A stretch of 18,873 bases of DNA from JBAZCO01 sp041654915 (GCA_041654915.1 JBAZCO010000023.1:1-18873), one strand, 5' to 3'; shown: positions 7,216 through 14,752, counted from the stretch's first letter. The notes: generated by a model from the letters alone, not told the origin. Program-made: numbers and translations.

Positions 7216-8010
7216 CTCAAGACTGCAAGAATATACTTCGTTTTTGGGCAATTTGGTAGCTTGGGCTACGCTTTTTACCGCTTGAGAGCGACTCATACCC
7301 TGCTCTAAACACTCCCTTAGCAGAGCTTTTATATCTACTTGCTCCCCCTCTTTTGCCCCGCCCACAACAAGCACAAATTCGCCCTTTTTGTTTGCTATAT
7401 CTATACCAGACAGTTTGCCCGTATACACAGTTTCGTATATCTTGGTTATTTCCTTTACCGCATACAGCTCTCTTTCTCCCAACTGCTCATATAAAAAGGC
7501 AATATTCTTTTCCAAATCGTGAGGAGCGCAATAAAATACAAGGGGGATTGTAAGTAGCTTTAGCGTTTCTAAAAGGGAAACTCTGTCCTTATTTTTTTCG
7601 GGCAGAAAGCCAACAAATGCAAACCCGTTTTCCTCAAGCCCCGCCAAACTTACCGCCGAGGTAACAGCGCTCGCCCCCGGCACTACGGTAACGGCAAGCC
7701 CTCTCTTTCTTAACTCCCTAACTAGAACTGCGCCGGGGTCGCTTATCCCCGGCATACCCGCATCACTAACCAAAGCTACGGATTTACCGCTTTCTAGCAG
7801 CATTGCTATTTCCTCGCTGCCCTCCCGCTCCTTGTGTTGATGATAGGAAATAAGCGGTTTTTTTATACCGTATCTATCTAGTAAAATGCGTGTTTTTCGG
7901 GTGTCCTCGGAGGCTATTATGTCCACCAACTGCAAAGTTTCTACCGCACGGTATGTGATGTCACCAAGATTGCCTATTGGTGTGCCTACCAAATAACATA
8001 TGCCGCTCAT
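7207..8010 (-). CDS. rsmI: 16S rRNA (cytidine(1402)-2'-O)-methyltransferase
   Basis: A 267-residue tetrapyrrole-methylase-fold enzyme. Signatures are GTPIGNLGDIT (9-19), EDTR (35-38), SDAGMPGISDPG (82-93) and PGASA (111-115). RsmI 2'-O-methylates C1402 in the decoding centre of 16S rRNA using S-adenosylmethionine. The length is slightly under the roughly 285 typical of the family. The ATG overlaps the stop of the upstream tRNA methyltransferase gene (ATGA), so the two are co-translated; the same neighbourhood (yabB with yabC/rsmI) is known in Bacillus, but the intervening GIY-YIG gene is missing here. The stop lies inside spmB's last codons on the opposite strand. Confidence 0.95.
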   Translation of the reverse strand: MSGICYLVGTPIGNLGDITYRAVETLQLVDIIASEDTRKTRILLDRYGIKKPLISYHQHKEREGSEEIAMLLESGKSVALVSDAGMPGISDPGAVLVRELRKRGLAVTVVPGASAVTSAVSLAGLEENGFAFVGFLPEKNKDRVSLLETLKLLTIPLVFYCAPHDLEKNIAFLYEQLGERELYAVKEITKIYETVYTGKLSGIDIANKKGEFVLVVGGAKEGEQVDIKALLRECLEQGMSRSQAVKSVAQATKLPKNEVYSCSLELE

Positions 8011-8744
8011 TTGTTATAAAACCTCCTAGCCTCCTCTTTATAGTTGCCGTCCTCATCCAATATGGTTAGCTGCTTATTAAATATCATACCGCTCTTGCCG
8101 TCTTTTTTGCCTTCTACAATAATGGTATCTATGTTTTTGTGCGGAGCAGGTTGAATGGGGGTGATTTTTTTAGGCTCTATTCCGCTGCTGCGCATAGCGC
8201 ATATGAGGTCTGCAAGCCTTTCGCCTTTTAAGATAATATATAGTATTCCGCCAAACTTTAACAGGCGGGCGGCGCTCTCTAATGATTCTTTTAAGGTAAT
8301 GCTCACTTCACGGCGGCATATATCTATCTCTTTGGCGTCCTCTACATTGCCTTCGTAAGGCATATAGGGCGGGTTCATTACTGCAACATCAAAAACCCCC
8401 GTGCCTGTTTCAAGGTGGGCGATGCGCATATCACAGTTTATTAGCTTTACCCTGTTGCCTATATTATTTAGCAAGACAGAGCGAGATGCCATATTGTATA
8501 ACCTTTCTTGCAATTCTATCCCAACGATTTCTTTTGCTTGGGTTTTGCCAGACAAGAGTATTGCAATCACGCCCGAACCTGTGCCGATATCTACTATCCT
8601 GTCTGATGGCTTTGCTTTTACAAAGTTTGCAAGCAGCACGGCATCCATAGTAAAGGTGTAGCCTCTTTTGTCTTGTATAATTTTAAGCCCCGAGCATTCT
8701 AGGTCGTCCAACCTCTCGCCCTGCTTTAATATTGTGTTTGACAT
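8007..8744 (-). CDS. trmN6: tRNA1(Val) (adenine(37)-N6)-methyltransferase-like protein
   Basis: A 245-residue class I SAM-dependent methyltransferase. Motif I is DIGTGSG (52-58), an acidic residue (Glu77, GIELQE) ends strand 2, and NPPY (124-127) marks an adenine N6-methyltransferase. This is the YabB/YfiC family, expected to modify A37 of a tRNA anticodon loop. The N-terminal GYTFTMDAVLLANF is typical of the family. It is the first gene of a two-gene unit with rsmI (4-nt overlap). The ATG at 8744 has no ribosome site at normal distance; a GAGGTG sits too far upstream and overlaps the promoter. An extended -10 box ends six bases before the ATG, suggesting a leaderless message. The precise tRNA target is inferred from family. 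Confidence 0.88.
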   Translation of the reverse strand: MSNTILKQGERLDDLECSGLKIIQDKRGYTFTMDAVLLANFVKAKPSDRIVDIGTGSGVIAILLSGKTQAKEIVGIELQERLYNMASRSVLLNNIGNRVKLINCDMRIAHLETGTGVFDVAVMNPPYMPYEGNVEDAKEIDICRREVSITLKESLESAARLLKFGGILYIILKGERLADLICAMRSSGIEPKKITPIQPAPHKNIDTIIVEGKKDGKSGMIFNKQLTILDEDGNYKEEARRFYNK

Positions 8745-8750
8745 AGTTTA

Positions 8751-8759
8751 ATTATATCA
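8751..8759 (-). promoter_or_regulatory. Extended -10 promoter of trmN6-rsmI, leaderless spacing
   Basis: TGATATAAT on the minus strand is a full extended -10 (TGnTATAAT). The -35 region is only a T-rich stretch. Six bases (8750-8745) separate TATAAT from the A of the ATG at 8744, the same geometry as upstream of uxuA. Confidence 0.7.
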
Positions 8760-8819
8760 CACCTCTATACCTTTAAAAAAACATATTTGTACTTTATGCT
8801 AGATTTTAGCTGTGTTAAG

Positions 8820-8834
8820 TGTTATAATTATAAT
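8820..8834 (+). promoter_or_regulatory. Promoter of the aldolase gene (two tandem -10 boxes)
   Basis: TGTTATAAT (8820-8828) is a complete extended -10, immediately followed by a second TATAAT (8829-8834). A weak -35-like TTTAGC (8805-8810) lies 18 nt before the second box. The predicted leader is about 20-25 nt and carries a ribosome site, in contrast to the two leaderless starts nearby. Confidence 0.7.
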
Positions 8835-8844
8835 GAAATTTTTT

Positions 8845-8850
8845 GGGAGG
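8845..8850 (+). promoter_or_regulatory. Ribosome binding site that sets the aldolase start
   Basis: GGGAGG lies 9 nt before the ATG at 8860. It identifies MPLVTSKEMF as the N-terminus and excludes an in-frame GTG at 8812, which lies upstream of the promoter boxes. Confidence 0.85.
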
Positions 8851-8859
8851 TATTATATT

Positions 8860-9789
8860 ATGCCGCTAGTAACAAGCAAAGAAATGTTTGAAAAAGCTTA
8901 TGCGGGCGGGTACGCCATAGGGGCTTTTAATGTCAACAATATGGAAACCATTCAAGGTATCGTTGCCGCCGCACAAGAGGAGAGAGCGCCGCTTATTCTT
9001 CAAGTTTCTTCGGGAGCAAGAAAATATGCCAACCCCATCTACCTTAAAAAGCTAGTAGAGGCAGCAGTAGAGGATACAGGCTTGCCAATTTGTCTGCACC
9101 TAGACCACGGCGACACCTTTGAGCTTTGCAAGGATTGTATCGAAATGGGTTTCACTTCTGTAATGATAGACGCATCTCACCATAGCTTTACCGAGAATAT
9201 CAAAATCACCAAGAATGTAGTAGATTATGCCCATGACCACGGTGTGGTTGTAGAGGCAGAACTTGGGCGTCTTGCAGGTGTGGAGGATGATATCAATGTG
9301 TCGGATTCCGATGCGGCGTTCACCGACCCCGACCAAGTTGAGGAGTTTGTTGCAAAAACCAATGTGGATAGCTTGGCTATCGCTATTGGCACAAGCCACG
9401 GAGCATTCAAATTTAAGGGTGAGCCTAGACTGCGCTTTGATATCCTAGAGGAAATAGGCAAGCGTTTGCCCAACTTCCCCATAGTTTTACACGGGGCATC
9501 TAGCGTTCCCCAATATCTTGTAGAAATAATCAACCAAAACGGCGGCAATATGCCGGGCGCAAAGGGCGTGCCAGAAGATATGTTGCGCAAGGCAGCATCT
9601 ATGGCGGTGTGCAAGATTAATATCGATAGCGACCTCCGTATGGCAGTCACAGGTACTGTGCGCAAGTACTTTAACGACAACCCTTCCCACTTTGACCCAA
9701 GGCAGTATTTAGGACCTGCAAGACTTGCGGTAAAAGAAATTGTAAAGCACAAGATAGTAAATGTGCTAGGTTGCAACGGCAAAGCATAA
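8860..9789 (+). CDS. fba: Class II (zinc-dependent) fructose-1,6-bisphosphate aldolase
   Basis: A 309-residue cytosolic enzyme that cleaves fructose-1,6-bisphosphate to dihydroxyacetone phosphate and glyceraldehyde-3-phosphate, and reverses this in gluconeogenesis. Class II marks are HLDHGD (80-85; catalytic Asp82 and zinc ligand His83), VEAELGRLAG (131-140, Glu134), AIGTSHGAFKF with His180, VLHGASSVP with His211, and KINIDSDLR (252-260). GVEDD (140-144) and the KGVPEDML segment (235-242) point to the Firmicute-type class IIB group. The start is fixed by GGGAGG at 8845-8850. It is a single-gene unit with its own promoter and terminator, convergent to uppP. Tagatose-bisphosphate aldolase activity is an alternative within the family, but nothing nearby suggests it. 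Confidence 0.93.
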   Translation: MPLVTSKEMFEKAYAGGYAIGAFNVNNMETIQGIVAAAQEERAPLILQVSSGARKYANPIYLKKLVEAAVEDTGLPICLHLDHGDTFELCKDCIEMGFTSVMIDASHHSFTENIKITKNVVDYAHDHGVVVEAELGRLAGVEDDINVSDSDAAFTDPDQVEEFVAKTNVDSLAIAIGTSHGAFKFKGEPRLRFDILEEIGKRLPNFPIVLHGASSVPQYLVEIINQNGGNMPGAKGVPEDMLRKAASMAVCKINIDSDLRMAVTGTVRKYFNDNPSHFDPRQYLGPARLAVKEIVKHKIVNVLGCNGKA

Positions 9790-9856
9790 ATTTAAAAAGA
9801 TAAGACAACTACAAACTTGCTTAAAGCTTTTGCATTTAATTAGTGATAACAAAATA

Positions 9857-9887
9857 AAAGCCGCTCTAAAAAATTAGGGCGGTTTTT
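9857..9887. terminator. Bidirectional terminator between fba and uppP
   Basis: AAAGCCGCTCTAA (9857-9869) pairs with TTAGGGCGGTTTT (9874-9886) around an AAAA loop, with two G.T wobbles. On the plus strand a T5 run follows. On the minus strand the hairpin is followed by TTTTATTTTG. It can end both the aldolase message and the rho-uppP message. Confidence 0.85.
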
Positions 9888-9931
9888 ATTACTCTTAAAT
9901 TATGGTTTTTTGCTATTTTAGCAGCGATTGC

Positions 9932-10696
9932 CTATAAAAAGATTAGGCAAAGTATGGCAAGTATGCCCGTATAGATGCCAAAGGGGATAAAGGAATATTT
10001 TTTTACAAATTTAAGCAACAGCTTAATAGCGATAAGTCCCGACACAAAGGATACAGCAACACCTACCGCAACAGGTCCCCAGCTTATTACAACATCGGTG
10101 CGGATAACATCGACAGTTTCCACCAAAGCGCTGCCTATGATTATTGGGATTGACAGCAAAAAGGAAAAATCCGCCGCCGCCTCACGACTTACATTAAAAA
10201 ACCTTAATGTAGAAATTGTACTGCCGCTCCTAGATATACCGGGCAGTACGGCTATCCCTTGCACAATGCCTGTTATTAGCGAATTTTTATAGGTTAATAG
10301 TCCGTTTAGCTCTTTTTTTCTTAGTAGTTCGGAGGAGATGAGCAGCACTGTTGTAATCATAAACCCTACGGCAACAAACTTGCCTTCCAAAAGGCTATCG
10401 GGCAAAACAAACTTAAACAGAGCGGCTAAAATCACCGTGGGTATGGTTGCGATAACAAGCTTTAACAGGTAATCGGACTTGGGGTTGCGAATTAATTGAT
10501 AGAGCCGCTTTCTATATACCGTGATTACCGCAAGCAGCGTTCCCATATGCAGCATCAAGTTAAGAAAGAGAGCGGTAGAGCTTTCCATAAGCCCCAACCG
10601 CCCAAGCAGTAACAAGTGTCCGCTAGAGGACACGGGCAGAAACTCGGTTAGCCCCTGCACTAATGCTAAAATTATTGACTTTACATACTCATTCAT
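9932..10696 (-). CDS. uppP: Undecaprenyl-diphosphatase
   Basis: A 254-residue polytopic membrane enzyme of the UppP/BacA family that converts undecaprenyl diphosphate to the monophosphate, recycling the lipid carrier for peptidoglycan and other wall polymers; overproduction of this family gives bacitracin tolerance. The catalytic motifs are present: QGLTEFLPVSSSGH (14-27) with Glu18 and His27, and PGISRSGST (152-160) with Arg156. Hydrophobic helices cover most of the chain. The length is slightly below the usual 265-280. The start ATG has a modest TAGGGA site. It lies 19 nt after rho and probably shares its message; the terminator at 9857-9887 closes the unit. Confidence 0.95.
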   Translation of the reverse strand: MNEYVKSIILALVQGLTEFLPVSSSGHLLLLGRLGLMESSTALFLNLMLHMGTLLAVITVYRKRLYQLIRNPKSDYLLKLVIATIPTVILAALFKFVLPDSLLEGKFVAVGFMITTVLLISSELLRKKELNGLLTYKNSLITGIVQGIAVLPGISRSGSTISTLRFFNVSREAAADFSFLLSIPIIIGSALVETVDVIRTDVVISWGPVAVGVAVSFVSGLIAIKLLLKFVKKYSFIPFGIYTGILAILCLIFL

Positions 10697-10715
10697 AAAT
10701 TCCCTATCTTAAAAC

Positions 10716-12287
10716 CTAACGCATCACATACCCTTCTTTTTGGAGTTTTAGTATTTGCAAGCTTAGCTGTTCGATAAACTCCCTGTTATTGGCGGTCTTT
10801 ACCATCATTGCGATAAGATTTTCGGTTGCCTCTTGCACATCGCCGGAGGACAGCATCTTTCTCACCGCCCAAATACCTTCAAGCTCCTTTTGGTCTAGGA
10901 GCAGTTCCTCACGCCGTGTGCCGCTCCTGTTGAGGTCGATTGCGGGGAAAATACGCTTTTCGGAAAGCTTGCGGTCAAGATGAATTTCCATATTGCCCGT
11001 GCCTTTAAATTCCTCATAAATCACATCATCCATACGGCTGCCTGTGTCAACAAGCGCTGTTGCGATTATGGTAAGGCTGCCGCCAAACTCGATATTCCTT
11101 GCAGCTCCAAAAAACCGCTTGGGATTGTGCAATGCGCCGGGGTCTATACCGCCGCTCAAGGTCTTGCCTGTTGGGGTGATAACAAGGTTGTATGCCCGTG
11201 CAAGTCGGGTTAGGCTGTCCATAAGAATTACCACATCCTTGCCCATCTCGGTAAGGCGCTTAGCTCTTTCAAGAACCATTTCCGCCGCCTTTGTGTGATG
11301 CTCGGGCATCTCGTCAAAGGTGCTATATACAACCTCTCCTTTTATGCTGCGTTGCATATCGGTAACTTCCTCGGGACGCTCATCTATTAGTAGCACTATT
11401 AGGTGCGCCTCGGGATAGTTGGTAGATATGCTGTGCGCTATCTTTTTGAGTAGTGTTGTCTTGCCCGCCTTGGGAGGGCTGACTATCATAGCACGCTGTC
11501 CTTTGCCTATGGGGGCTACCAAATCGATAGCTCTTATGGCAAAATCATTTTTTGCAATGCCAATCTCTAGCTTTAGGCGCTCATCGGGATAAATAGGTGT
11601 CAAGGTATCAAACTGCGGGCGGTTGAACGCTTTTTGGGGCGGCAAACCGTTTACTGACTTGATGTCAAGCACATTCCAAGGGCGGTTTTCGGCAAGTTTT
11701 TTCACATATGCAACCACATAGTCGCCCTTTCTTAGTCCGGATTTTCTTATCTTGGGGGCGGCAATGTAAGCGTCACCCTCGCCTTGCTCATAGTTTTTGG
11801 CACGCAAAAAGCCGTACCCGTCGGGGCAGATTTCCAATACGCCTTCTCTAATTTCAACATCGGCTGAATCGGGATTTATATTCTCTCTTTGCCCGTTTGT
11901 TCCGTTTTCTCGCCCATCACCTCTTGGTATGGTGCGCTCCCTTTGTATCTTTCCAAAATCTCTTACCGCTCCATTTTCCTGAGGTTTAACTCTGGCACTC
12001 TCCCCATATTCTTCCATAAGCGGCTTGTCGGCAACTTTCTGTTTGGGGATTGGGACGGGAACAGTATAGTCGGAAATTACCGCCTTGGGTGGACGCCCTC
12101 GTGGTCTTCTTGCTGGTTCTTGGTGTGGTAAAACGCCGCCCTTGTCAATTTCGTCATAGCGATTTAGAATATAATCTACCAACTCCCCTTTCTTGCGGGA
12201 GGCGGGAGATGTGTGTCCCAATTTTCTGGCATAATCACGAAGCTGCCATACTGACATATCTTCGAGTTGCTCTCTGTTAAAACGCAT
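10716..12287 (-). CDS. rho: Transcription termination factor Rho, with long basic linker
   Basis: A 523-residue hexameric RNA-dependent ATPase/helicase. Residues 1-45 form the N-terminal Rho-N helical domain. Residues about 50-145 are a low-complexity, charged linker containing RRPRGRPPK (60-68), an AT-hook-like motif. The RNA-binding cold-shock-like domain follows (GVLEICPDGYGFLR from 149). The ATPase core has Walker A SPPKAGKT (270-277, Lys276), VLLIDERPEEVTDM (298-311), Walker B VVILMDS (352-358) and the R-loop/Q-loop region LSGGIDPGALHNPKRFFGAA (377-396). The length exceeds the roughly 420-430 residues of E. coli Rho; linker insertions are known in several bacterial phyla. The start has CAGGAG at good distance. 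An 83-nt AT-rich gap separates it from the MBL gene; I see no certain promoter there. It is followed by uppP after 19 nt. Confidence 0.96.
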   Translation of the reverse strand: MRFNREQLEDMSVWQLRDYARKLGHTSPASRKKGELVDYILNRYDEIDKGGVLPHQEPARRPRGRPPKAVISDYTVPVPIPKQKVADKPLMEEYGESARVKPQENGAVRDFGKIQRERTIPRGDGRENGTNGQRENINPDSADVEIREGVLEICPDGYGFLRAKNYEQGEGDAYIAAPKIRKSGLRKGDYVVAYVKKLAENRPWNVLDIKSVNGLPPQKAFNRPQFDTLTPIYPDERLKLEIGIAKNDFAIRAIDLVAPIGKGQRAMIVSPPKAGKTTLLKKIAHSISTNYPEAHLIVLLIDERPEEVTDMQRSIKGEVVYSTFDEMPEHHTKAAEMVLERAKRLTEMGKDVVILMDSLTRLARAYNLVITPTGKTLSGGIDPGALHNPKRFFGAARNIEFGGSLTIIATALVDTGSRMDDVIYEEFKGTGNMEIHLDRKLSEKRIFPAIDLNRSGTRREELLLDQKELEGIWAVRKMLSSGDVQEATENLIAMMVKTANNREFIEQLSLQILKLQKEGYVMR

Positions 12288-12370
12288 AAGCTTAACTCCT
12301 GTATGTTAAATTTTAAGTATATCTAATTAAAAGTATATGTATAAATGCTGAAAGAATTGTACAAAAAAGG

Positions 12371-13021
12371 TTAATCTCTTTTACAAATTATCACTTTGGT
12401 GCGTTCGCCGTCAAAATCTGTCCTGTCGAAGTCTAGGGCGGTTTCCGCCGCAAATTCGATTTCCGATTTGTCAAACAGCTCCAAAAATTCGTCCAGCTCG
12501 GCAAGGTCCGGCTTGTACCCTTCCTGCATATAATGCATAGGTATCACCACATCGGGCATAAGACGGTCAACATATTCCTTAGCTTCCCGTGCATTTATTG
12601 TATACTTGCCGCCCACGGGTATCAGCAAGATATTTACCACGCCAATTAGCTCTGCAAGCATTGGCGTAAGTTCTTCCCCAATATCCCCCAAATGGCATAT
12701 TTCTACGCCGTCCATACGGATTTTATATATGATATTCTTGCCACGAAGAGCGCCTTTTTGTTTGTCGTGATAGCTCATAAAACCGTGAACCTGCACACCG
12801 CCAATTTCGAAAGCGCCGGTGGCATCAATTACGGTTTTTTCTCCGCTGATTTTATCTGCCGCATCGTGGTCGTAGTGATTGTGGCTAATAGTGACAATGT
12901 CCGCCGAAATATTGTTAGGGAAGGGTATCCCAATTTTTTCGTTGAAGGGGTCGGTTATGATACTTGTTCCCGTGCTTTCGGTAAGCTTGAAAGAACTGTG
13001 TCCCAACCATTCAATTTTCAT
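12371..13021 (-). CDS. MBL-fold metal-dependent hydrolase (UlaG/YtkL-like)
   Basis: A 216-residue single-domain metallo-beta-lactamase-fold protein. Metal ligands are visible: HNHYDH (47-52), His110 in CHLGD with Asp113, and His163 in PMHY. The N-terminus MKIEWLGHSSFKL and the PVGGKYTINAREA block (136-148) match the UPF0173/YtkL and UlaG-like group, which includes lactonases and phosphodiesterase-like enzymes. The substrate is unknown. It has no secretion signal. The ATG is preceded by AAAGGAG, and a good promoter lies just upstream, so it can be transcribed apart from the PRPP synthetase-like unit. Its conserved position beside rho may be chance. Confidence 0.88.
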   Translation of the reverse strand: MKIEWLGHSSFKLTESTGTSIITDPFNEKIGIPFPNNISADIVTISHNHYDHDAADKISGEKTVIDATGAFEIGGVQVHGFMSYHDKQKGALRGKNIIYKIRMDGVEICHLGDIGEELTPMLAELIGVVNILLIPVGGKYTINAREAKEYVDRLMPDVVIPMHYMQEGYKPDLAELDEFLELFDKSEIEFAAETALDFDRTDFDGERTKVIICKRD

Positions 13022-13049
13022 TATAGGCTCCTTTACTCATATATATACT

Positions 13050-13078
13050 ATTATAGTCGATTTATTAATACTAATCAA
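13050..13078 (-). promoter_or_regulatory. Sigma-A promoter of the MBL-fold gene
   Basis: Minus strand: TTGATT (13073-13078), 17-nt spacer, TATAAT (13050-13055). The -35 box lies over the last codons and stop of the upstream small gene. The leader would be about 22 nt and carries AAAGGAG before the ATG at 13021. Confidence 0.75.
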
Positions 13079-13481
13079 TAGTAAAACACTCCAATTTTAA
13101 AAGATATTCTTCGGGTTTTTTGTCATCTACGCTCATATAGCATCTAATTTGAGCAAAAACCCTATCTTGGGAGATATCAATTTTCATATTTCCGGCAAAT
13201 AATAATGCTCTGTACCCATTGATGTCCACCGTCACACGGCGAGTTCTGTTTGAGTCGTCGGATATGATATAAACATTTTCCTCCTCGGAAACATCGCCAA
13301 AAAGATTTTTTCTTATCACAAATATTTTTGACTTGCTAATGCCTATGGTAGTTCTATCACTTCCGTTATTGTGACGCTCCTCAAAGTTTATACTTGCCCT
13401 GCCCTCGCTTATTTGCACATCGCATATTGTGTTAAAAAAGAGCGATATCTCGTCTATACGAATGGTAAGGCGTCCTAGCAT
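13071..13481 (-). CDS. Small beta-rich protein, possibly DUF1934 (YwiB-like)
   Basis: A 136-residue protein rich in alternating hydrophobic/polar stretches, as in a beta barrel, without cysteines arranged as a metal site, signal peptide or membrane helix. The order of features (an Asn-Phe-Glu-Glu strand, a Thr-Thr strand, VIRKNLFG, then a terminal set of strands MKIDISQDRVFAQIRCYMS) resembles DUF1934/YwiB calycin-like proteins, but this is a weak pattern match and I do not assign a function. The ATG at 13481 lies one base after the stop of the PRPP synthetase-like gene (TAATATG) and has no ribosome site of its own, so translation is probably by reinitiation. An in-frame TTG at 13493 is an alternative start with no better site. 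Confidence 0.6.
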   Translation of the reverse strand: MLGRLTIRIDEISLFFNTICDVQISEGRASINFEERHNNGSDRTTIGISKSKIFVIRKNLFGDVSEEENVYIISDDSNRTRRVTVDINGYRALLFAGNMKIDISQDRVFAQIRCYMSVDDKKPEEYLLKLECFTID

Positions 13482-13482
13482 A

Positions 13483-14634
13483 TTAACGGGCAAGAAGTTC
13501 GTGAATTCTGTCGGCGGAGTTAAGGAGCGGAGAGAGCGATTTGTTTTGGTTGCAGGAGGATATAATATAGGATATATATTTAGATAAGTCAGCCTCTACA
13601 AACCAATCCCTTTCCCTAAGTTCCTCTCTAACATAGGTGAGATTGGTGCTAAATACTGCATCAAACATACCTTCGGCATATGCCTCGTCAAACTTAGATG
13701 TACCCTCGGTAAAGAGCGCATAGGTTGCCATTAGGAAAATCCTGTTTGCACCCTTTTCTTTAAGTTCACGGCACAGCCTTAGCACAGAGTCACCGGTTGC
13801 AATAATGTCATCGGCTACAAATATATCCTTGCCTTTTACATCAATGCCTATATATTCGTGGGCAACAATGGGGTTGCGCCCGTTTACCACATTTGCGTAG
13901 TCACGCCGTTTGTAAAACATACCCAAGTCTACGCCTAGCACCGATGCATAGAATATGTTGCGGTTCATAGCGCCCTCGTCGGGGCTGACAATCATAAAAT
14001 GCTCCCTGTCAAGCTTAATTGCAGGATATCTGTTTAGGAGCGCCTTCATAACTTGATATGTGCCAAAAAAGTTATCAAAGCCCATTAGCGGCACGGCATT
14101 TTGCACACGGGGGTCGTGAGCGTCAAAGGTGATTATGCTCTTAACTCCCATATGGAATAACTCTTGTAACATTTGGGCGCAGTCTAGAGATTCACGACTG
14201 TTGCGGCGGTGCTGTCTGCCGCCATAAAGTATGGGCATAATTACTGTGATACGCTCCGCCTTGCCGCCCGCCGCACTTATTATCCTCTTTAGGTCGGCAT
14301 AGTGGTCGTCCGGCGACATAGAGTTCTCACGCTCAAAAAGATTGTATTTAACATTATAGTTGCCCACATCCACCAAAATATACAAGTCATAGCCACGCAC
14401 GCTGTCGGCAATAAACCCTTTGCTGTCACCCGTGGTAAAGCGGGGGCAGGAGGCGTCTATTATAAAAGTATTTTTTCTAAACCTATAATTTTTTTTCCCT
14501 ATGTCGCTATTGTACCAATCAACAAGATAATTATCTACTAGTTTGCCAAGTTCCTCTGCGCCTTTTAATACTATAAGACCGAGGGGAGCGACGGGTGATA
14601 CATCGTCGAAAATTGTTGAAAAAAAGGTGGACAT
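13483..14634 (-). CDS. Divergent ribose-phosphate pyrophosphokinase (PRPP synthetase-like)
   Basis: A 383-residue protein with the two-domain phosphoribosyltransferase fold of PRPP synthetase, which makes PRPP from ribose-5-phosphate and ATP. Aligning by eye with canonical Prs: YGGRQHRRNSRE (137-148) replaces Y-ARQDRR; DAHDPRVQ (171-178) replaces DLHAEQIQ and keeps the His; VSPDEGAM (216-223) replaces VSPDIGGV; YKRRD (241-245) replaces DKRRP, keeping Lys/Arg; the PRPP loop VADDIIATGDS (273-283) replaces VDDMIDTGGT, so the Asp before TG is Ala. The length exceeds the usual 310-320, with an N-terminal extension. GGAGG precedes the ATG. It is the first gene of its unit, with a strong promoter. 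It may be a working PRPP synthetase of a clostridial subgroup or a diphosphotransferase with another substrate. Confidence 0.8.
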   Translation of the reverse strand: MSTFFSTIFDDVSPVAPLGLIVLKGAEELGKLVDNYLVDWYNSDIGKKNYRFRKNTFIIDASCPRFTTGDSKGFIADSVRGYDLYILVDVGNYNVKYNLFERENSMSPDDHYADLKRIISAAGGKAERITVIMPILYGGRQHRRNSRESLDCAQMLQELFHMGVKSIITFDAHDPRVQNAVPLMGFDNFFGTYQVMKALLNRYPAIKLDREHFMIVSPDEGAMNRNIFYASVLGVDLGMFYKRRDYANVVNGRNPIVAHEYIGIDVKGKDIFVADDIIATGDSVLRLCRELKEKGANRIFLMATYALFTEGTSKFDEAYAEGMFDAVFSTNLTYVREELRERDWFVEADLSKYISYIISSCNQNKSLSPLLNSADRIHELLAR

Positions 14635-14680
14635 AATTCCTCCGAAGAATTAAATAGAAAAATGCTTTAAATACAATATG

Positions 14681-14709
14681 ATTATATCATAGCTTTAAAT
14701 ATTTTTCAA
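14681..14709 (-). promoter_or_regulatory. Sigma-A promoter of the PRPP synthetase-like operon
   Basis: Minus strand: TTGAAA (14704-14709), 17-nt spacer, TATAAT (14681-14686) with an upstream TG (extended -10). The leader would be about 40 nt, with GGAGG before the ATG at 14634. The -10 box lies inside the palindrome ATGAT-TAT-ATCAT (14678-14690). Confidence 0.85.
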
Positions 14710-14724
14710 ATGAAAAGCAATGTT

Positions 14725-14752
14725 AGTATAAATTAAATTGACAATTTTACAA
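14725..14752 (-). promoter_or_regulatory. Possible second upstream promoter of the PRPP synthetase-like operon
   Basis: Minus strand: TTGTAA (14747-14752), 16-nt spacer, TATACT (14725-14730). It fits sigma-A less well than the proximal promoter, and the surrounding sequence is very AT-rich, so it may be fortuitous. Confidence 0.35.

Noticed and set aside
9225..9782. A 185-codon open frame on the minus strand inside the aldolase gene
   Set aside because: It is fully antisense to an unmistakable class II aldolase, has no family resemblance and reflects the aldolase's codon pattern.
12288..12370. Promoter or leader regulation in the rho upstream gap
   Set aside because: The sequence has two TATACT boxes but no acceptable -35 at the right spacing and no terminator-like hairpin, so I make no call.
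14738..14743. Plus-strand TTGACA as a promoter
   Set aside because: No -10 box is found 16-18 nt downstream, and no plus-strand gene follows; it reads into the terminator of the ABC operon.
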